A DNA stretch of 64,000 bases from Apoderus coryli (Eukaryota > Arthropoda > Insecta > Coleoptera > Attelabidae), in contig OU452202.1 of assembly GCA_911728435.2 (NCBI GenBank), positions 24,531,135-24,595,134 of the forward strand, written 5' to 3'. Positions 48,501 to 62,200 of this stretch are shown one piece after another. Every line of letters starts with the position of its first letter. Within the stretch, counting starts at the first letter, position 1. A model generated the notes under the pieces. The model made no database searches. It was given only the letters and a program-made list of their open reading frames with translations, and was not told the DNA's origin. A program made the position numbers and the translations under genes.

Positions 48501-48537
48501 TTTTGCTCCCGTAAGGCAAAGAACTTTTCCTAACCAT
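42530..48537 (-). CDS. SLC17-type MFS transporter, gene D (7 exons)
   Basis: Putative phosphate/anion cotransporter. Exons in transcript order: 48471-48537, 48272-48414, 47726-48038, 47451-47677, 46545-46694, 43123-43500, 42530-42739. They sum to 1488 nt (495 aa), all GT/AG. It starts MVRKSSLPYGSKTESSDDET. The exon-2 signature is SRINFSVAIVAMTD with an NRT sequon (Phe for the usual Leu). Others are SWGYVAFQMIGA, WAPETERSRMGML, AGWPASFYLLGG, ELSPKYSGITIA and the end SNISALEFQMA. The donor of exon 4 could be at 47451 (GTCAGT) or 6 nt earlier in the transcript. The usual SGE before the final Trp is SDK here. Introns hold a Crypton-like gene and LINE pieces. Closest to gene C by exon layout and tail. 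Confidence 0.92.
43525..44240 (-). pseudogene. Unclassified ORF pieces, possibly BESS-motif like
   Basis: Minus strand, intron of gene D, between exon 43123-43500 and the Crypton-like copy. Readable pieces: ESAPEPSLVEETETNSARKI, FYSSTVEYVAKQNKDNLENE and EVYFGRTMSSVCTVREVNLA. The last resembles the BESS motif (acidic start, FGR/K, then a helix) found at the C-terminus of MADF-BESS proteins. A further open piece (43525-43761) has no recognised domain. Low certainty. Confidence 0.3.
44245..45090 (-). pseudogene. Crypton-like tyrosine recombinase, copy 2
   Basis: 279 open codons from ANILKDYAVNMRKADGTEYK through YKEATVKKIWNTTSMLLQEK, FDPFTSVIIKNARDARNAKR, LARIIGLWDQCTPEGLQIFF, VAVELAWRGGEPADCL, CPVRLFHKLMSKRGKN, KKISNHSNRSTAVSHLANKG and PEQQLIKITEHSSSI. 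This is the DUF3504/Crypton-type recombinase layout: an N-terminal SAM-like domain, then a catalytic domain with R (AWRGGE), NHxxR and an (E/G)HSS block. Unlike copy 1 it keeps the middle, but it lacks the first ~25 residues and the C-terminus with the tyrosine (KPY in copy 1). GHSS has become EHSS. It lies in the 3-kb intron of gene D, same strand. Confidence 0.7.
45510..46440 (-). mobile_element. 5'-truncated LINE with YADD motif
   Basis: Minus-strand non-LTR retrotransposon piece. It begins inside the palm with KQGFLYADDTSILLHDKNPE (the catalytic YADD), then FQSWCQKNRLIVNYGKTVAL, LLGVYIDPELNLIEHVNNLC, a YALIYSAISYNIAIWG segment, then FILQKRAIRYLFNIPYRGTG. The 3' end has AATAAAG and a (TTA)n tail at about 45515-45530. 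A stop and frame changes make it inactive. It lies in an intron of gene D. Confidence 0.8.
46880..47265 (-). pseudogene. LINE reverse-transcriptase C-terminal fragment
   Basis: The minus strand reads REVCRQAFIDNHILTLP (with one frame change), then ILETILMNLACLRT, YLGPKLYNRFPIEVKSFSEK and FKTRIKIWLFSKTF, the C-terminal domain that follows the RT palm in Jockey-like LINEs. A different element from 45510-46440. It lies in the intron between exons 47451-47677 and 46545-46694 of gene D. Confidence 0.65.
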
Positions 48538-48769
48538 GGTTACTAATTCATTGCACGAAACTAATTGACTCAAGCCACTTAAATCAAGTTCCAGTTTAAT
48601 AATTTTGATAATGAGTTATTAATCAGTTACTTTCATGATTACATTTTGATAAATTTTGTAATGCTTATGTTACATTTTACTTTCCTGACCCATATGGAAA
48701 ATATTGTGAATGCGCTAAAAAAGATTGGGATACAGATGGATATAACCATTTAGAAGTCCCCTTAAAACC

Positions 48770-48910
48770 ATTTCCGGATGGAAGTCTGTCTATCTGTGTG
48801 GGTATGGATTCTTCTCAGCTCCGTCCAGAGGATGACCCTAAGTCCTACAGTCCTATTAGTTTAACCTCCTTCCTACTGAAAACTATGGAAAAGATAATAG
48901 ACGAATACCT
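48770..48910 (+). pseudogene. LINE RT scrap fused to hAT frame
   Basis: DDPKSYSPISLTSFLLKTME and KIIDEYLR are the finger-region motif of Jockey-type reverse transcriptases (KSYRPISLTSFLLK). It continues in the same open frame into hAT transposase sequence, with no stop at the junction. Confidence 0.65.
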
Positions 48911-48939
48911 AAGAAGCGAAAAGAAGCATAATACTCAGC

Positions 48940-49908
48940 CAAGTGTAGCAAAACTATTTTCGGCGGTTGCTAAACAAGATGACGACGGACTTCGAGCTTC
49001 GTACAATATCTCTTTGTTAATTACTCAAAAAGGCAAACCACACAACATCGGAGAAGAGTTAATTTTGCCAGCAATAAAGGAAGTAATAACTACTGTGCTT
49101 CATAAACCGGCCGCACATATTATCTGAAAAATTGCTTTGAGTAATAATTCTGTGCAAAGACGAATTGATGAAATGGCTGAAACCATTGAAGGATCATTGT
49201 GCAATTATCTGAGGACTAGTCAATTCTCAATTCAGCTCGATGAGTCCACTTTACCAACTAATAAAGCATTGTTGCTGTCTTACGTGAGGTTTATTAAAGA
49301 TGAGAAAATATGTGAAGAACTATTGTTCGCTAGAAATTTAGAGACGGATACAAAAGGCGAAACCATATTCCATACATTGGAAAAGTTTTGTGATGAGAAA
49401 GAGATTCCCTTGAAAAATATATCAGTTCCATAAAGGCTTCATAGCGTACTTAAAAAATAAAATTCTAGATGTCCTTGCTGTACATTGCGTTATTCATAGA
49501 GAACATTTGGTTGCTAGAAACTTAAGTGAACGACTATTTCAGTCACTGCAATATGTCATCAAAGCAGTCAATAAAATCCGTAACAGCTCTTTGAATGATA
49601 GACTATTTCATCAGCTTTGTGTTACTAATGACGAAGGTTTCAACCGTTTGTTGCTCCATACTGAAGTTCGTTGGCTATCAAGAGGCAATTGTCTGACTCG
49701 ATTTTACAACCTGTTTGACTCTGTGATACAGTTCTTGGAAACTAAAGATACAGGATTGCGCAACAAGCTCATTACATCAAAGGATGATATAGCTTACATG
49801 ACAGACCTTTATAAATTGTTCAACGACATGAATCTCCAACTGCAAGGCGATGAACTAAATTTAATTAAAACAAAGAATGTCGAAGTGAGGGGAGGCCAAA
49901 CCGTCTAA
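48940..49908 (+). pseudogene. hAT (ZBED5/FAM200-like) transposase remnant
   Basis: Three consecutive frames read ASYNISLLITQKGKPHNIGE and ELILPAIKEVITTVLHKPAA; then SNNSVQRRIDEMAETIEGSL, FSIQLDEST (first acidic block) and ELLFARNLETDTKG; then GFIAYLKNKILDVLAVHCVI, LLHTEVRWLSRGNCLTRFYN and ELNLIKTKNV. This is the RNase-H-fold core of a ZBED5/FAM200-like hAT transposase. A stop splits frames 1 and 2. Between ISVP and GFIAYLK the expected ATDGAP-type segment, with the second catalytic Asp, is deleted. The C-terminal dimerisation domain is absent. Confidence 0.8.
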
Positions 49909-49974
49909 ACGACTCCGATAAAACAATCAACAATCTACAATTCTTCCAAGCTTCAAGCAGTTGAGCTAAATTTT

Positions 49975-50105
49975 GGAATATGCGTTTGCGGGAATCCTAG
50001 TTTTTGGTTGCAATCGCTTTAACCCTGTGATTGTGGTGGACACAATCCCCAGTAGGGGTTGAGTGGTACATCATTTGAAAGCACTTACAGGAAGATCCTA
50101 CTTTT
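49975..50105 (+). repeat. Diverged left-end TIR of the DD41D family
   Basis: GGTTGCAATCGCTTTAACCC, then CCCCAGTAGGGGTTGAGTGG and TACATCATTTGAAAGC follow the layout of the left TIR at 15250-15330. The same family in inverted orientation is at 41815-41935. Together they flank gene D. The interior of this element would lie to the right, where the tRNA-like sequence and octamer array now are. Confidence 0.5.
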
Positions 50106-50195
50106 GAAATTTACCACCATAATTCTCGAGAAAATTGCGTTTAAAATTTCACCTGTAGTTGATATTTATATTTCTTATAAAACTTATTTGTATAA

Positions 50196-50264
50196 GCGTT
50201 GGTGTCGTCAGTGGTAGAGTGCGGGCTTTACATGTGGTCCTGGGTTCAAATCCCACCTCTTGCA
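50196..50264 (+). tRNA. tRNA-like (Gly-type) sequence, likely pseudogene or SINE head
   Basis: Contains TCAGTGGTAGAGTGC, as in the D arm of tRNA-Gly, and GGGTTCAAATCCCAC, a good T arm/B box. The total length of 69 nt is right. The acceptor stem pairs poorly (GCGTTGG with CTCTTGC), the A box has an extra base, and no clean anticodon stem forms. It is therefore probably a tRNA-derived SINE head or pseudogene, not a working tRNA. Confidence 0.45.
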
Positions 50265-50269
50265 ATTTT

Positions 50270-53200
50270 AAAATTATTTAATTATTTAATTATTTATTTA
50301 TTTAATTATTTAATTATTTAATTATTTAATTATTTAATTATTTAATTATTTAATTATTTAATTATTTAATTATTTAATTATTTAATTATTTAATTATTTA
50401 ATTATTTAATTATTTAATTATTTAATTATTTAATTATTTAATTATTTAATTATTTAATTATTTAATTATTTAATTATTTAATTATTTAATTATTTAATTA
50501 TTTAATTATTTAATTATTTAATTATTTAATTATTTAATTATTTAATTATTTAATTATTTAATTATTTAATTATTTAATTATTTAATTATTTAATTATTTA
50601 ATTATTTAATTATTTAATTATTTAATTATTTAATTATTTTAATTATTTAATTATTTAATTATTTAATTATTTAATTATTTAATTATTTAATTATTAATTT
50701 AATTATTTAATTATTTAATTATTTAATTATTTAATTATTTAATTATTTAATTATTTAATTTAATATTTAATTATTTAATTATTTAATTATTTAATTATNN
50801 NNNNNNNNNNNNNNNNNNNNNNNNNNNNNNNNNNNNNNNNNNNNNNNNNNNNNNNNNNNNNNNNNNNNNNNNNNNNNNNNNNNNNNNNNNNNNNNNNNAA
50901 ATTTATTTAATTATTTAATTATTTAATTATTTAATTATTTAATTATTTAATTATTTAATTATTTAATTATTTAATTATTTAATTATTTAATTATTTAATT
51001 ATTTAATTATTTAATTATTTAATTATTTAATTATTTAATTATTTAATTATTTAATTATTTAATTATTTAATTATTTAATTATTTATTTATTTAATTAAAT
51101 ATTTATTTAATTATTTAATTATTTAATTATTTAATTATTTATTTAATTATTTAATTATTTAATTATTTAATTATTTAATTATTTAATTATTTAATTATTT
51201 AATTATTTAATTATTTAATTATTTAATTATTTAATTATTTAATTATTTAATTATTTAATTATTTAATTATTTAATTATTTAATTATTTAATTATTTAATT
51301 ATTTAATTATTTAATTATTTAATTATTTAATTATTTAATTATTTAATTATTTAATTATTATTTAATTATTTAATTATTTAATTATTTAATTATTTAATTA
51401 TTTAATTATTTAATTATTTAATTATTTAATTATTTAATTATTTAATTATTTAATTTAATATTATTTAATTATTTAATTATTTAATTATTTAATTATTTAA
51501 TTATTTAATTATTTAATTATTTAATTATTTAATTATTTAATTATTTAATTATTTAATTATTTAATTATTTAATTATTTAATTATTTAATTATTTAATTAT
51601 TTAATTATTTAATTATTTAATTATTTAATTATTTAATTATTTAATTATTTAATTATTTAATTATTTAATTATTTAATTATTTAATTATTTAATTATTTAA
51701 TTATTTAATTATTTAATTATTTAATTATTTAATTATTTAATTATTTAATTATTTAATTATTTAATTATTTAATTATTTAATTATTTAATTATTTAATTAT
51801 TTAATTATTTAATTATTTAATTATTTAATTATTTAATTATTTAATTATTTAATTATTTAATTATTTAATTATTTAATTATTTAATTATTTAATTATTTAA
51901 TTATTTAATTATTTAATTATTTAATTATTTAATTATTTAATTATTTAATTATTTAATTATTTAATTATTTAATTATTTAATTATTTAATTATTTAATTAT
52001 TTAATTATTTAATTATTTAATTATTTAATTATTTAATTATTTAATTATTTAATTATTTAATTATTTAATTATTTAATTATTTAATTATTTAATTATTTAA
52101 TTATTTAATTATTTAATTATTTAATTATTTAATTATTTAATTATTTAATTATTTAATTATTTAATTATTTAATTATTTAATTATTTAATTATTTAATTAT
52201 TTAATTATTTAATTATTTAATTATTTAATTATTTAATTATTTAATTATTTAATTATTTAATTATTTAATTATTTAATTATTTAATTATTTAATTATTTAA
52301 TTATTTAATTATTTAATTATTTAATTATTTAATTATTTAATTATTTAATTATTTAATTATTTAATTATTTAATTATTTAATTATTTAATTATTTAATTAT
52401 TTAATTATTTAATTATTTAATTATTTAATTATTTAATTATTTAATTATTTAATTATTTTATTATTTAATTATTTAATTATTTAATTTTATTTAATTATTT
52501 AATTATTTAATTAAATATTTATTTAATTATTTAATTATTTAATTATTTAATTATTTAATTATTTAATTATTTAATTATTTAATTATTTAATTATTTAATT
52601 ATTTAATTATTTAATTAATTAATTATTTAATTATTTAATTATTTAATTATTTAATTATTTAATTATTTAATTATTTAATTATTAATTATTTAATTATTTA
52701 ATTATTTAATTATTTAATTATTTAATTATTTAATTATTTAATTATTTAATTATTTAATTATTTAATTATTTAATTATTTAATTATTTAATTATTTAATTA
52801 TTTAATTATTTAATTATTTATTTATTTAATTAAATATTTTATTTTATTTTTATTTTAATTATTTAATTATTTAATTATTTAATTATTTAATTATTTAATT
52901 ATTTAATTATTTAATTATTTAATTATTTAATTATTTATTTATTTAATTATTTAATTATTTAATTATTTAATTATTTAATTATTTAATTATTTAATTATTT
53001 AATTATTTATTTATTTAATTAAATATTTATTTAATTATTTAATTATTTAATTATTTAATTATTTAATTATTTAATTATTTAATTATTTAATTATTTAATT
53101 ATTTAATTATTTAATTATTTAATTATTTAATTATTTAATTATTTAATTATTTAATTATTTAATTATTTAATTATTTAATTATTTAATTATTTAATTATTT

Positions 53201-56200
53201 AATTAAATATTTATTTAATTATTTAATTATTTATTTATTTATTTAAATATTTATTTAATTATTTAATTATTTAATTATTTAATTATTTAATTATTTAATT
53301 ATTTAATTATTTAATTATTTAATTATTTATTTATTTAATTAAATATTTATTTAATTATTTAATTAAATATTTATTTAATTATTTAATTATTTAATTATTT
53401 AATTATTTAATTATTTAATTATTTAATTATTTAATTATTTAATTATTTAATTATTTAATTATTTAATTATTTAATTATTTAATTATTTAATTATTTAATT
53501 ATTTAATTATTTAATTATTTAATAATTATTTAATTATTTAATTATTTAATTATTTAATTATTTAATAATTATTTAATTATTTAATTATTTAATTATTTAA
53601 TTATTTAATAATTATTTAATTATTTAATTATTTAATTATTTAATTATTTAATTATTTAATAATTATTTAATTATTTAATTATTTAATTATTTAATTATTT
53701 AATTATTTAATTATTTAATTATTTAATTATTTAATTATTTAATTATTTAATTATTTAATTATTTAATTATTTAATTATTTAATTATTTAATTATTTAATT
53801 ATTTAATTATTTAATTATTTAATTATTTAATTATTTAATTATTTAATTATTTAATTATTTAATTATTTAATTTAATTATTTAATTATTTAATTATTTAAT
53901 TATTTAATTATTTAATTATTTAATTATTTAATAATTATTTAATTATTTAATTATTTAATTATTTAATTATTTAATTATTTAATTATTTAATTATTTAATA
54001 ATTATTTAATTATTTAATTATTTAATTATTTAATTATTTAATTATTTAATTATTTAATTATTTAATAATTATTTAATTATTTAATTATTTAATTATTTAA
54101 TTATTTAATTATTTAATTATTTAATTATTTAATTATTTAATTATTTAATTATTTAATTATTTAATTATTTAATTATTTAATTATTTAATTATTTAATTAT
54201 TTAATTATTTAATTATTTAATTATTTAATTATTTAATTATTTAATTATTTAATTATTTAATTATTTAATTATTTAATTATTTAATTATTTAATTATTTAA
54301 TTATTTAATATTATTTAATTATTTAATTATTTAATTATTTAATTATTTAATTATTTAATTATTTAATTATTTAATTATTTAATTATTTAATTATTTAATT
54401 ATTTAATAATTATTTAATTATTTAATTATTTAATTATTTAATTATTTAATTATTTAATTATTTAATTATTTAATTATTTAATTATTTAATTATTTAATTA
54501 TTTAATTATTTAATTATTTAATTATTTAATTATTTAATTATTTAATTATTTAATTATTTAATTATTTAATTATTTAATTATTTAATTATTTAATTATTTA
54601 ATTATTTAATTATTTAATTATTTAATTATTTAATTATTTAATTATTTAATTATTTAATTATTTCATTATTTCATTATTTAATTATTTAATTATTAAATTA
54701 TTTAATTATTTAATTATTTAATTATTTAATTATTTAATTATTTAATTATTTAATTATTTAATTATTTAATTATTTAATTATTTAATTATTTAATTATTTA
54801 ATTATTTAATTATTTAATTATTTAATTATTTAATTATTAAATTATTTAATTATTTAATTATTTAATTATTTAATTATTTAATTATTTAATTATTTAATTA
54901 TTTAATTATTTAATTATTTAATTATTTAATTATTTAATTATTTAATTATTTAATTATTTAATTATTTAATTATTTAATTATTTAATTATTTAATTATTTA
55001 ATTATTTAATAATTATTTAATTATTTAATTATTTAATTATTTAATTATTTAATTATTTAATTATTTCATTATTTAATTATTTAATTATTTAATTATTAAA
55101 TTATTTAATTATTTAATTATTTAATTATTTAATTATTTAATTATTTAATTATTTAATTATTTAATTATTTAATTATTTAATTATTTAATTATTTCATTAT
55201 TTCATTATTTAATTATTTAATTATTTAATTATTTAATTATTTAATTATTTAATTATTTAATTATTTAATTATTTAATTATTTAATTATTTAATTATTTAA
55301 TTATTTAATTATTTAATTATTTAATTATTTAATTATTTAATTATTTAATTATTTAATTATTTAATTATTTCATTATTTAATTATTTCATTATTTCATTAT
55401 TTCATTATTTCATTATTTCATTATTTAATTATTTAATTATTTAATTATTTAATTATTTAATTATTTAATAATTATTTAATTATTTAATTATTTAATTATT
55501 TAATTATTTAATTATTTAATTATTTCATTATTTAATTATTTCATTATTTAATTATTTAATTATTTAATTATTTAATTATTTAATTATTTAATTATTTAAT
55601 TATTTAATTATTTAATTATTTAATTATTTAATTATTTAATAATTATTTAATTATTTAATAATTATTTAATTATTTAATTATTTAATTATTTAATTATTTA
55701 ATTATTTAATTATTTAATTATTTAATTATTTAATTATTTAATTATTTAATTATTTAATTATTTAATTATTTAATTATTTAATTATTTAATTATTTAATTA
55801 TTTAATTATTTAATTATTTAATTATTTAATTATTTAATTATTTAATTATTTAATTATTTAATTATTTAATTATTTAATTATTTAATTATTTAATTATTTA
55901 ATAATTATTTAATTATTTAATAATTATTTAATTATTTAATTATTTAATTATTTAATTATTTAATTATTTAATTATTTAATTATTTAATTATTTAATTATT
56001 TAATTATTTAATTATTTAATTATTTAATTATTTAATTATTTAATTATTTAATTATTTAATTATTTCATTATTTCATTATTTAATTATTTAATTATTTAAT
56101 TATTTAATTATTTAATTATTTAATTATTTAATTATTTAATTATTTAATTATTTAATTATTTAATTATTTAATTATTTAATTATTTAATTATTTAATTATT

Positions 56201-59200
56201 TAATTATTTAATTATTTAATTATTTAATTATTTAATTATTTCATTATTTCATTATTTCATTATTTCATTATTTCATTATTTCATTATTTCATTATTTAAT
56301 TATTTAATTATTTAATTATTTAATTATTTAATTATTTAATAATTATTTAATTATTTAATTATTTAATTATTTAATTATTTAATTATTTAATTATTTCATT
56401 ATTTCATTATTTAATTATTTAATTATTTAATTATTTAATTATTTAATTATTTAATTATTTAATTATTTAATTATTTAATTATTTAATTATTTAATTATTA
56501 AATTATTTAATAATTATTTAATTATTTAATAATTATTTAATTATTTAATTATTTAATTATTTAATTATTTAATTATTTTATTATTTAATTATTTAATTAT
56601 TTAATTATTTAATAATTATTTAATTATTTAATTATTTAATAATTATTTAATTATTTAATTATTTAATTATTTAATTATTTAATTATTTAATTATTTAATT
56701 ATTTAATTATTTAATTATTTAATTATTTAATTATTTAATTATTTAATTATTTAATAATTATTTAATTATTTAATAATTATTTAATTATTTAATTATTTAA
56801 TTATTTAATTATTTAATTATTTAATTATTTAATTATTTAATTATTTAATTATTTAATTATTTAATTATTTAATTATTTAATTATTTAATTATTTAATTAT
56901 TTAATAATTATTTAATTATTTAATAATTATTTAATTATTTAATTATTTAATTATTTAATTATTTAATTATTTAATTATTTAATTATTTAATTATTTAATT
57001 ATTTAATTATTTAATTATTTAATTATTTAATTATTTAATTATTTAATTATTTAATTATTTAATTATTTAATTATTTAATTATTTAATTATTTAATTATTT
57101 AATTATTTAATTATTTAATTATTTAATTATTTAATTATTTAATTATTTAATTATTTAATTATTTAATTATTTAATAATTATTTAATTATTTAATTATTTA
57201 ATTATTTAATTATTTAATTATTTAATTATTTAATTATTTAATTATTTAATTATTTAATTATTTAATTATTTAATTATTTAATTATTTAATTATTTAATTA
57301 TTTAATTATTTAATTCTTTAATAATTATTTAATTATTTAATAATTATTTAATTATTTAATTATTTAATTATTTAATTATTTAATTATTTAATTATTTAAT
57401 TATTTAATTATTTAATTATTTAATTATTTAATTATTTAATTATTTAATTATTTAATTATTTAATTATTTAATTATTTAATTATTTAATTATTTAATTATT
57501 TAATTATTTAATTATTTAATTATTTAATTATTTAATTATTTAATTATTTAATTATTTAATTATTTAATTATTTAATTATTTAATTATTTAATTATTTAAT
57601 TATTTAATTATTTAATTATTTAATTATTTAATTATTTAATTATTTAATTATTTAATTATTTAATTATTTAATTATTTAATTATTTAATTATTTAATTATT
57701 TAATTATTTAATTATTTAATTATTTAATTATTTAATTATTTAATTATTTAATTATTTAATTATTTAATTATTTAATTATTTAATTATTTCATTATTTCAT
57801 TATTTCATTATTTAATTATTTAATTATTTAATTATTTAATTATTTAATAATTATTTAATTATTTAATAATTATTTAATTATTTAATTATTTAATTATTTA
57901 ATTATTTAATTATTTAATTATTTAATTATTTAATTATTTAATTATTTAATTATTTAATTATTTAATTATTTAATTATTTAATTATTTAATTATTTAATTA
58001 TTTAATTATTTAATTATTTAATTATTTAATTATTTAATTATTTAATTATTAAATTATTTAATTATTTAATTATTTAATTATTTAATTATTTAATTATTTA
58101 ATTATTTAATTATTTATTTATTTAATTATTTAATTATTTAATTATTTAATTATTTAATTATTTAATTATTTAATTATTTAATTATTTAATTATTTAATTA
58201 TTTAATTATTTAATAATTATTTAATTATTTAATTATTTAATTATTTAATTATTTAATTATTTAATTATTTAATTATTTAATTATTTAATTATTTAATTAT
58301 TTAATTATTTAATTATTTAATTATTTAATTATTTAATTATTTAATTATTTAATTATTTAATTATTTAATTATTTAATTATTTAATTATTTAATTGTTTAA
58401 TTGTTTAATTATTTAATTATTTAATTATTTAATTATTTAATTATTTAATTATTTAATTATTTAATTATTTAATTATTTAATTATTTAATTATTTAATTAT
58501 TTAATTATTTAATTATTTAATTATTTAATTATTTAATTATTTAATTATTTAATTATTTAATTATTTAATTATTTAATTATTTAATTATTAAATTATTTAA
58601 TTATTTAATTATTTAATTATTTAATTATTTAATTATTTAATTATTTAATTATTTAATTATTTAATTATTTAATTATTTAATTATTTCATTATTTCATTAT
58701 TTCATTATTTCATTATTTAATTATTTAATTATTTAATTATTTAATTATTTAATAATTATTTAATTATTTAATAATTATTTAATTATTTAATTATTTAATA
58801 ATTATTTAATTATTTAATAATTATTTAATTATTTAATTATTTAATTATTTAATTATTTAATTATTTAATTATTTAATTATTTAATTATTTAATTATTTAA
58901 TTATTTAATTATTTAATTATTTAATTATTTAATTATTTAATTATTTAATTATTTAATTATTTAATTATTTAATTATTTAATTATTTAATTATTTAATTAT
59001 TTAATTATTTAATTATTTAATTATTTAATTCTTTAATAATTATTTAATTATTTAATAATTATTTAATTATTTAATTATTTAATTATTTAATTTTTAATTA
59101 TTTAATTATTTAATTATTTAATTCTTTAATTCTTTAATAATTATTTAATTATTTAATAATTATTTAATTATTTAATTATTTAATTATTTAATTATTTAAT

Positions 59201-62200
59201 AATTATTTAATTATTTAATAATTATTTAATTATTTAATTATTTAATTATTTAATTATTTAATTATTTAATTATTTAATTATTTAATTATTTAATTATTTA
59301 ATTATTTAATTATTTAATTATTTAATAATTATTTAATTATTTAATAATTATTTAATTATTTAATTATTTAATTATTTAATTATTTAATTATTTAATTATT
59401 TAATTATTTAATTATTAAATTATTTAATTATTTAATTATTTAATGATTTAATTATTTAATTATTTAATTATTTAATTATTTAATTATTTAATTATTTAAT
59501 TATTTAATTATTTAATTATTTAATTATTTAATTATTTAATTATTTAATTATTTAATTATTTAATAATTATTTAATTATTTAATTATTTAATAATTATTTA
59601 ATTATTTAATATTATTTAATTATTTAATTATTTAATTATTTAATTATTTAATTATTTAATTATTTAATTATTTAATTATTTAATTATTTAATTATTTAAT
59701 TATTTAATATTATTTAATTATTTAATTATTTAATTTAATATTATTTAATTATTTAATTATTTAATTATTTAATTATTTAATTATTTAATTATTTAATAAT
59801 TATTTAATTATTTAATAATTATTTAATTATTTAATTATTTAATAATTATTTAATTATTTAATTATTTAATTATTTAATTATTTAATAATTATTTAATTAT
59901 TTAATATTTTATTATTTAATTATTTAATTATTTAATTATTTAATTATTTAATAATTATTTAATTATTTAATAATTATTTAATTATTTAATAATTATTTAA
60001 TTATTTAATTATTTAATTATTTAATTATTTCATTATTTAATTATTTAATTATTTAATTATTTAATTATTTAATTATTTAATTATTTAATAATTATTTAAT
60101 TATTTAATAATTATTTAATTATTTAATTATTTAATTATTTAATTATTTAATTATTTAATTATTTAATTATTTAATTATTTAATTATTTAATTATTTAATT
60201 ATTTAATTATTTAATTATTTAATTATTTAATTATTTAATTATTTAATTATTTAATTATTTAATTATTTAATTATTTAATTATTTAATTATTTAATTATTT
60301 AATTATTTAATTATTTAATTATTTAATTCTTTAATAATTATTTAATTATTTAATAATTATTTAATTATTTAATTATTTAATTATTTAATTATTTAATAAT
60401 TATTTAATTATTTAATAATTATTTAATTATTTAATTATTTAATTATTTAATTATTTAATTATTTAATTATTTAATTATTTAATTATTTAATTATTTAATT
60501 ATTTAATTATTTAATTATTTAATTATTTCATTATTTCATTATTTCATTATTTCATTATTTAATTATTTAATTATTTAATTATTTAATTATTTAATTATTT
60601 AATAATTATTTAATTATTTAATAATTATTTAATTATTTAATTATTTAATAATTATTTAATTATTTAATAATTATTTAATTATTTAATTATTTAATTATTT
60701 AATTATTTAATTATTTAATTATCTAATTATTTAATTATTTAATTATTTAATTATTTAATTATTTAATTATTTAATTATTTAATTATTTAATTATTTAATT
60801 ATTTAATTATTTAATTATTTAATTATTTAATTATTTAATTATTTAATTATTTAATTATTTAATTATTTAATTATTTAATTATTTAATAATTATTTAATTA
60901 TTTAATAATTATTTAATTATTTAATTATTTAATTATTTAATTATTTAATTATTTAATTATTTAATTATTTAATTATTTAATTATTTAATTATTTAATTCT
61001 TTAATTCTTTAATAATTATTTAATTATTTAATAATTATTTAATTATTTAATTATTTAATTATTTAATTATTTAATTATTTAATTATTTAATAATTATTTA
61101 ATTATTTAATAATTATTTAATTATTTAATTATTTAATTATTTAATTATTTAATTATTTAATTATTTAATTATTTAATTATTTAATTATTTAATTATTTAA
61201 TTATTTAATTATTTAATTCTTTAATAATTATTTAATTATTTAATAATTATTTAATTATTTAATTATTTAATTATTTAATTATTTAATTATTTAATTATTT
61301 AATTATTTAATTATTAAATTATTTAATTATTTAATTATTTAATTATTTAATTATTTAATTATTTAATTATTTAATTATTTAATTATTTAATTATTTAATT
61401 ATTTAATTATTTAATTATTTAATTATTTAATTATTTAATTATTTAATAATTATTTAATTATTTAATTATTTAATAATTATTTAATTATTTAATTATTTAA
61501 TTATTTAATTATTTAATTATTTAATTATTTAATTATTTAATTATTTAATTATTTAATTATTTAATTATTTAATTATTTAATTATTTAATATATATTTAAT
61601 TATTTAATTATTTAATTATTTAATAATTATTTAATTATTTAATTATTTAATTATTTAATTATTTAATTATTTAATTATTTAATTATTTAATTATTTAATT
61701 ATTTAATTATTTAATTATTTAATAATTATTTAATTATTTAATTATTTAATTATTTAATTATTTAATTATTTAATTATTTAATAATTATTTAATAATTATT
61801 TAATTATTTAATTATTTAATTATTTAATTATTTAATTATTTAATTATTTAATTATTTAATTATTTAATAATTATTTAATTATTTAATAATTATTTAATTA
61901 TTTAATAATTATTTAATTATTTAATTATTTAATTATTTAATAATTATTTAATTATTTAATTATTTAATTATTTAATAATTATTTAATTATTTAATAATTA
62001 TTTAATTATTTAATTATTTAATTATTTAATTATTTAATTATTTAATTATTTAATAATTATTTAATTATTTAATTATTTAATTATTTAATTATTTAATTAT
62101 TTAATTATTTAATTATTTAATTATTTAATTATTTAATTATTTAATTATTTAATTATTTAATTATTTAATAATTATTTAATTATTTAATAATTATTTAATT

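Noticed and set aside
50196..50264. Functional tRNA-Gly gene
   Set aside because: Acceptor stem has internal mismatches, the A box has an insertion and no normal anticodon stem with a Gly anticodon can be drawn.
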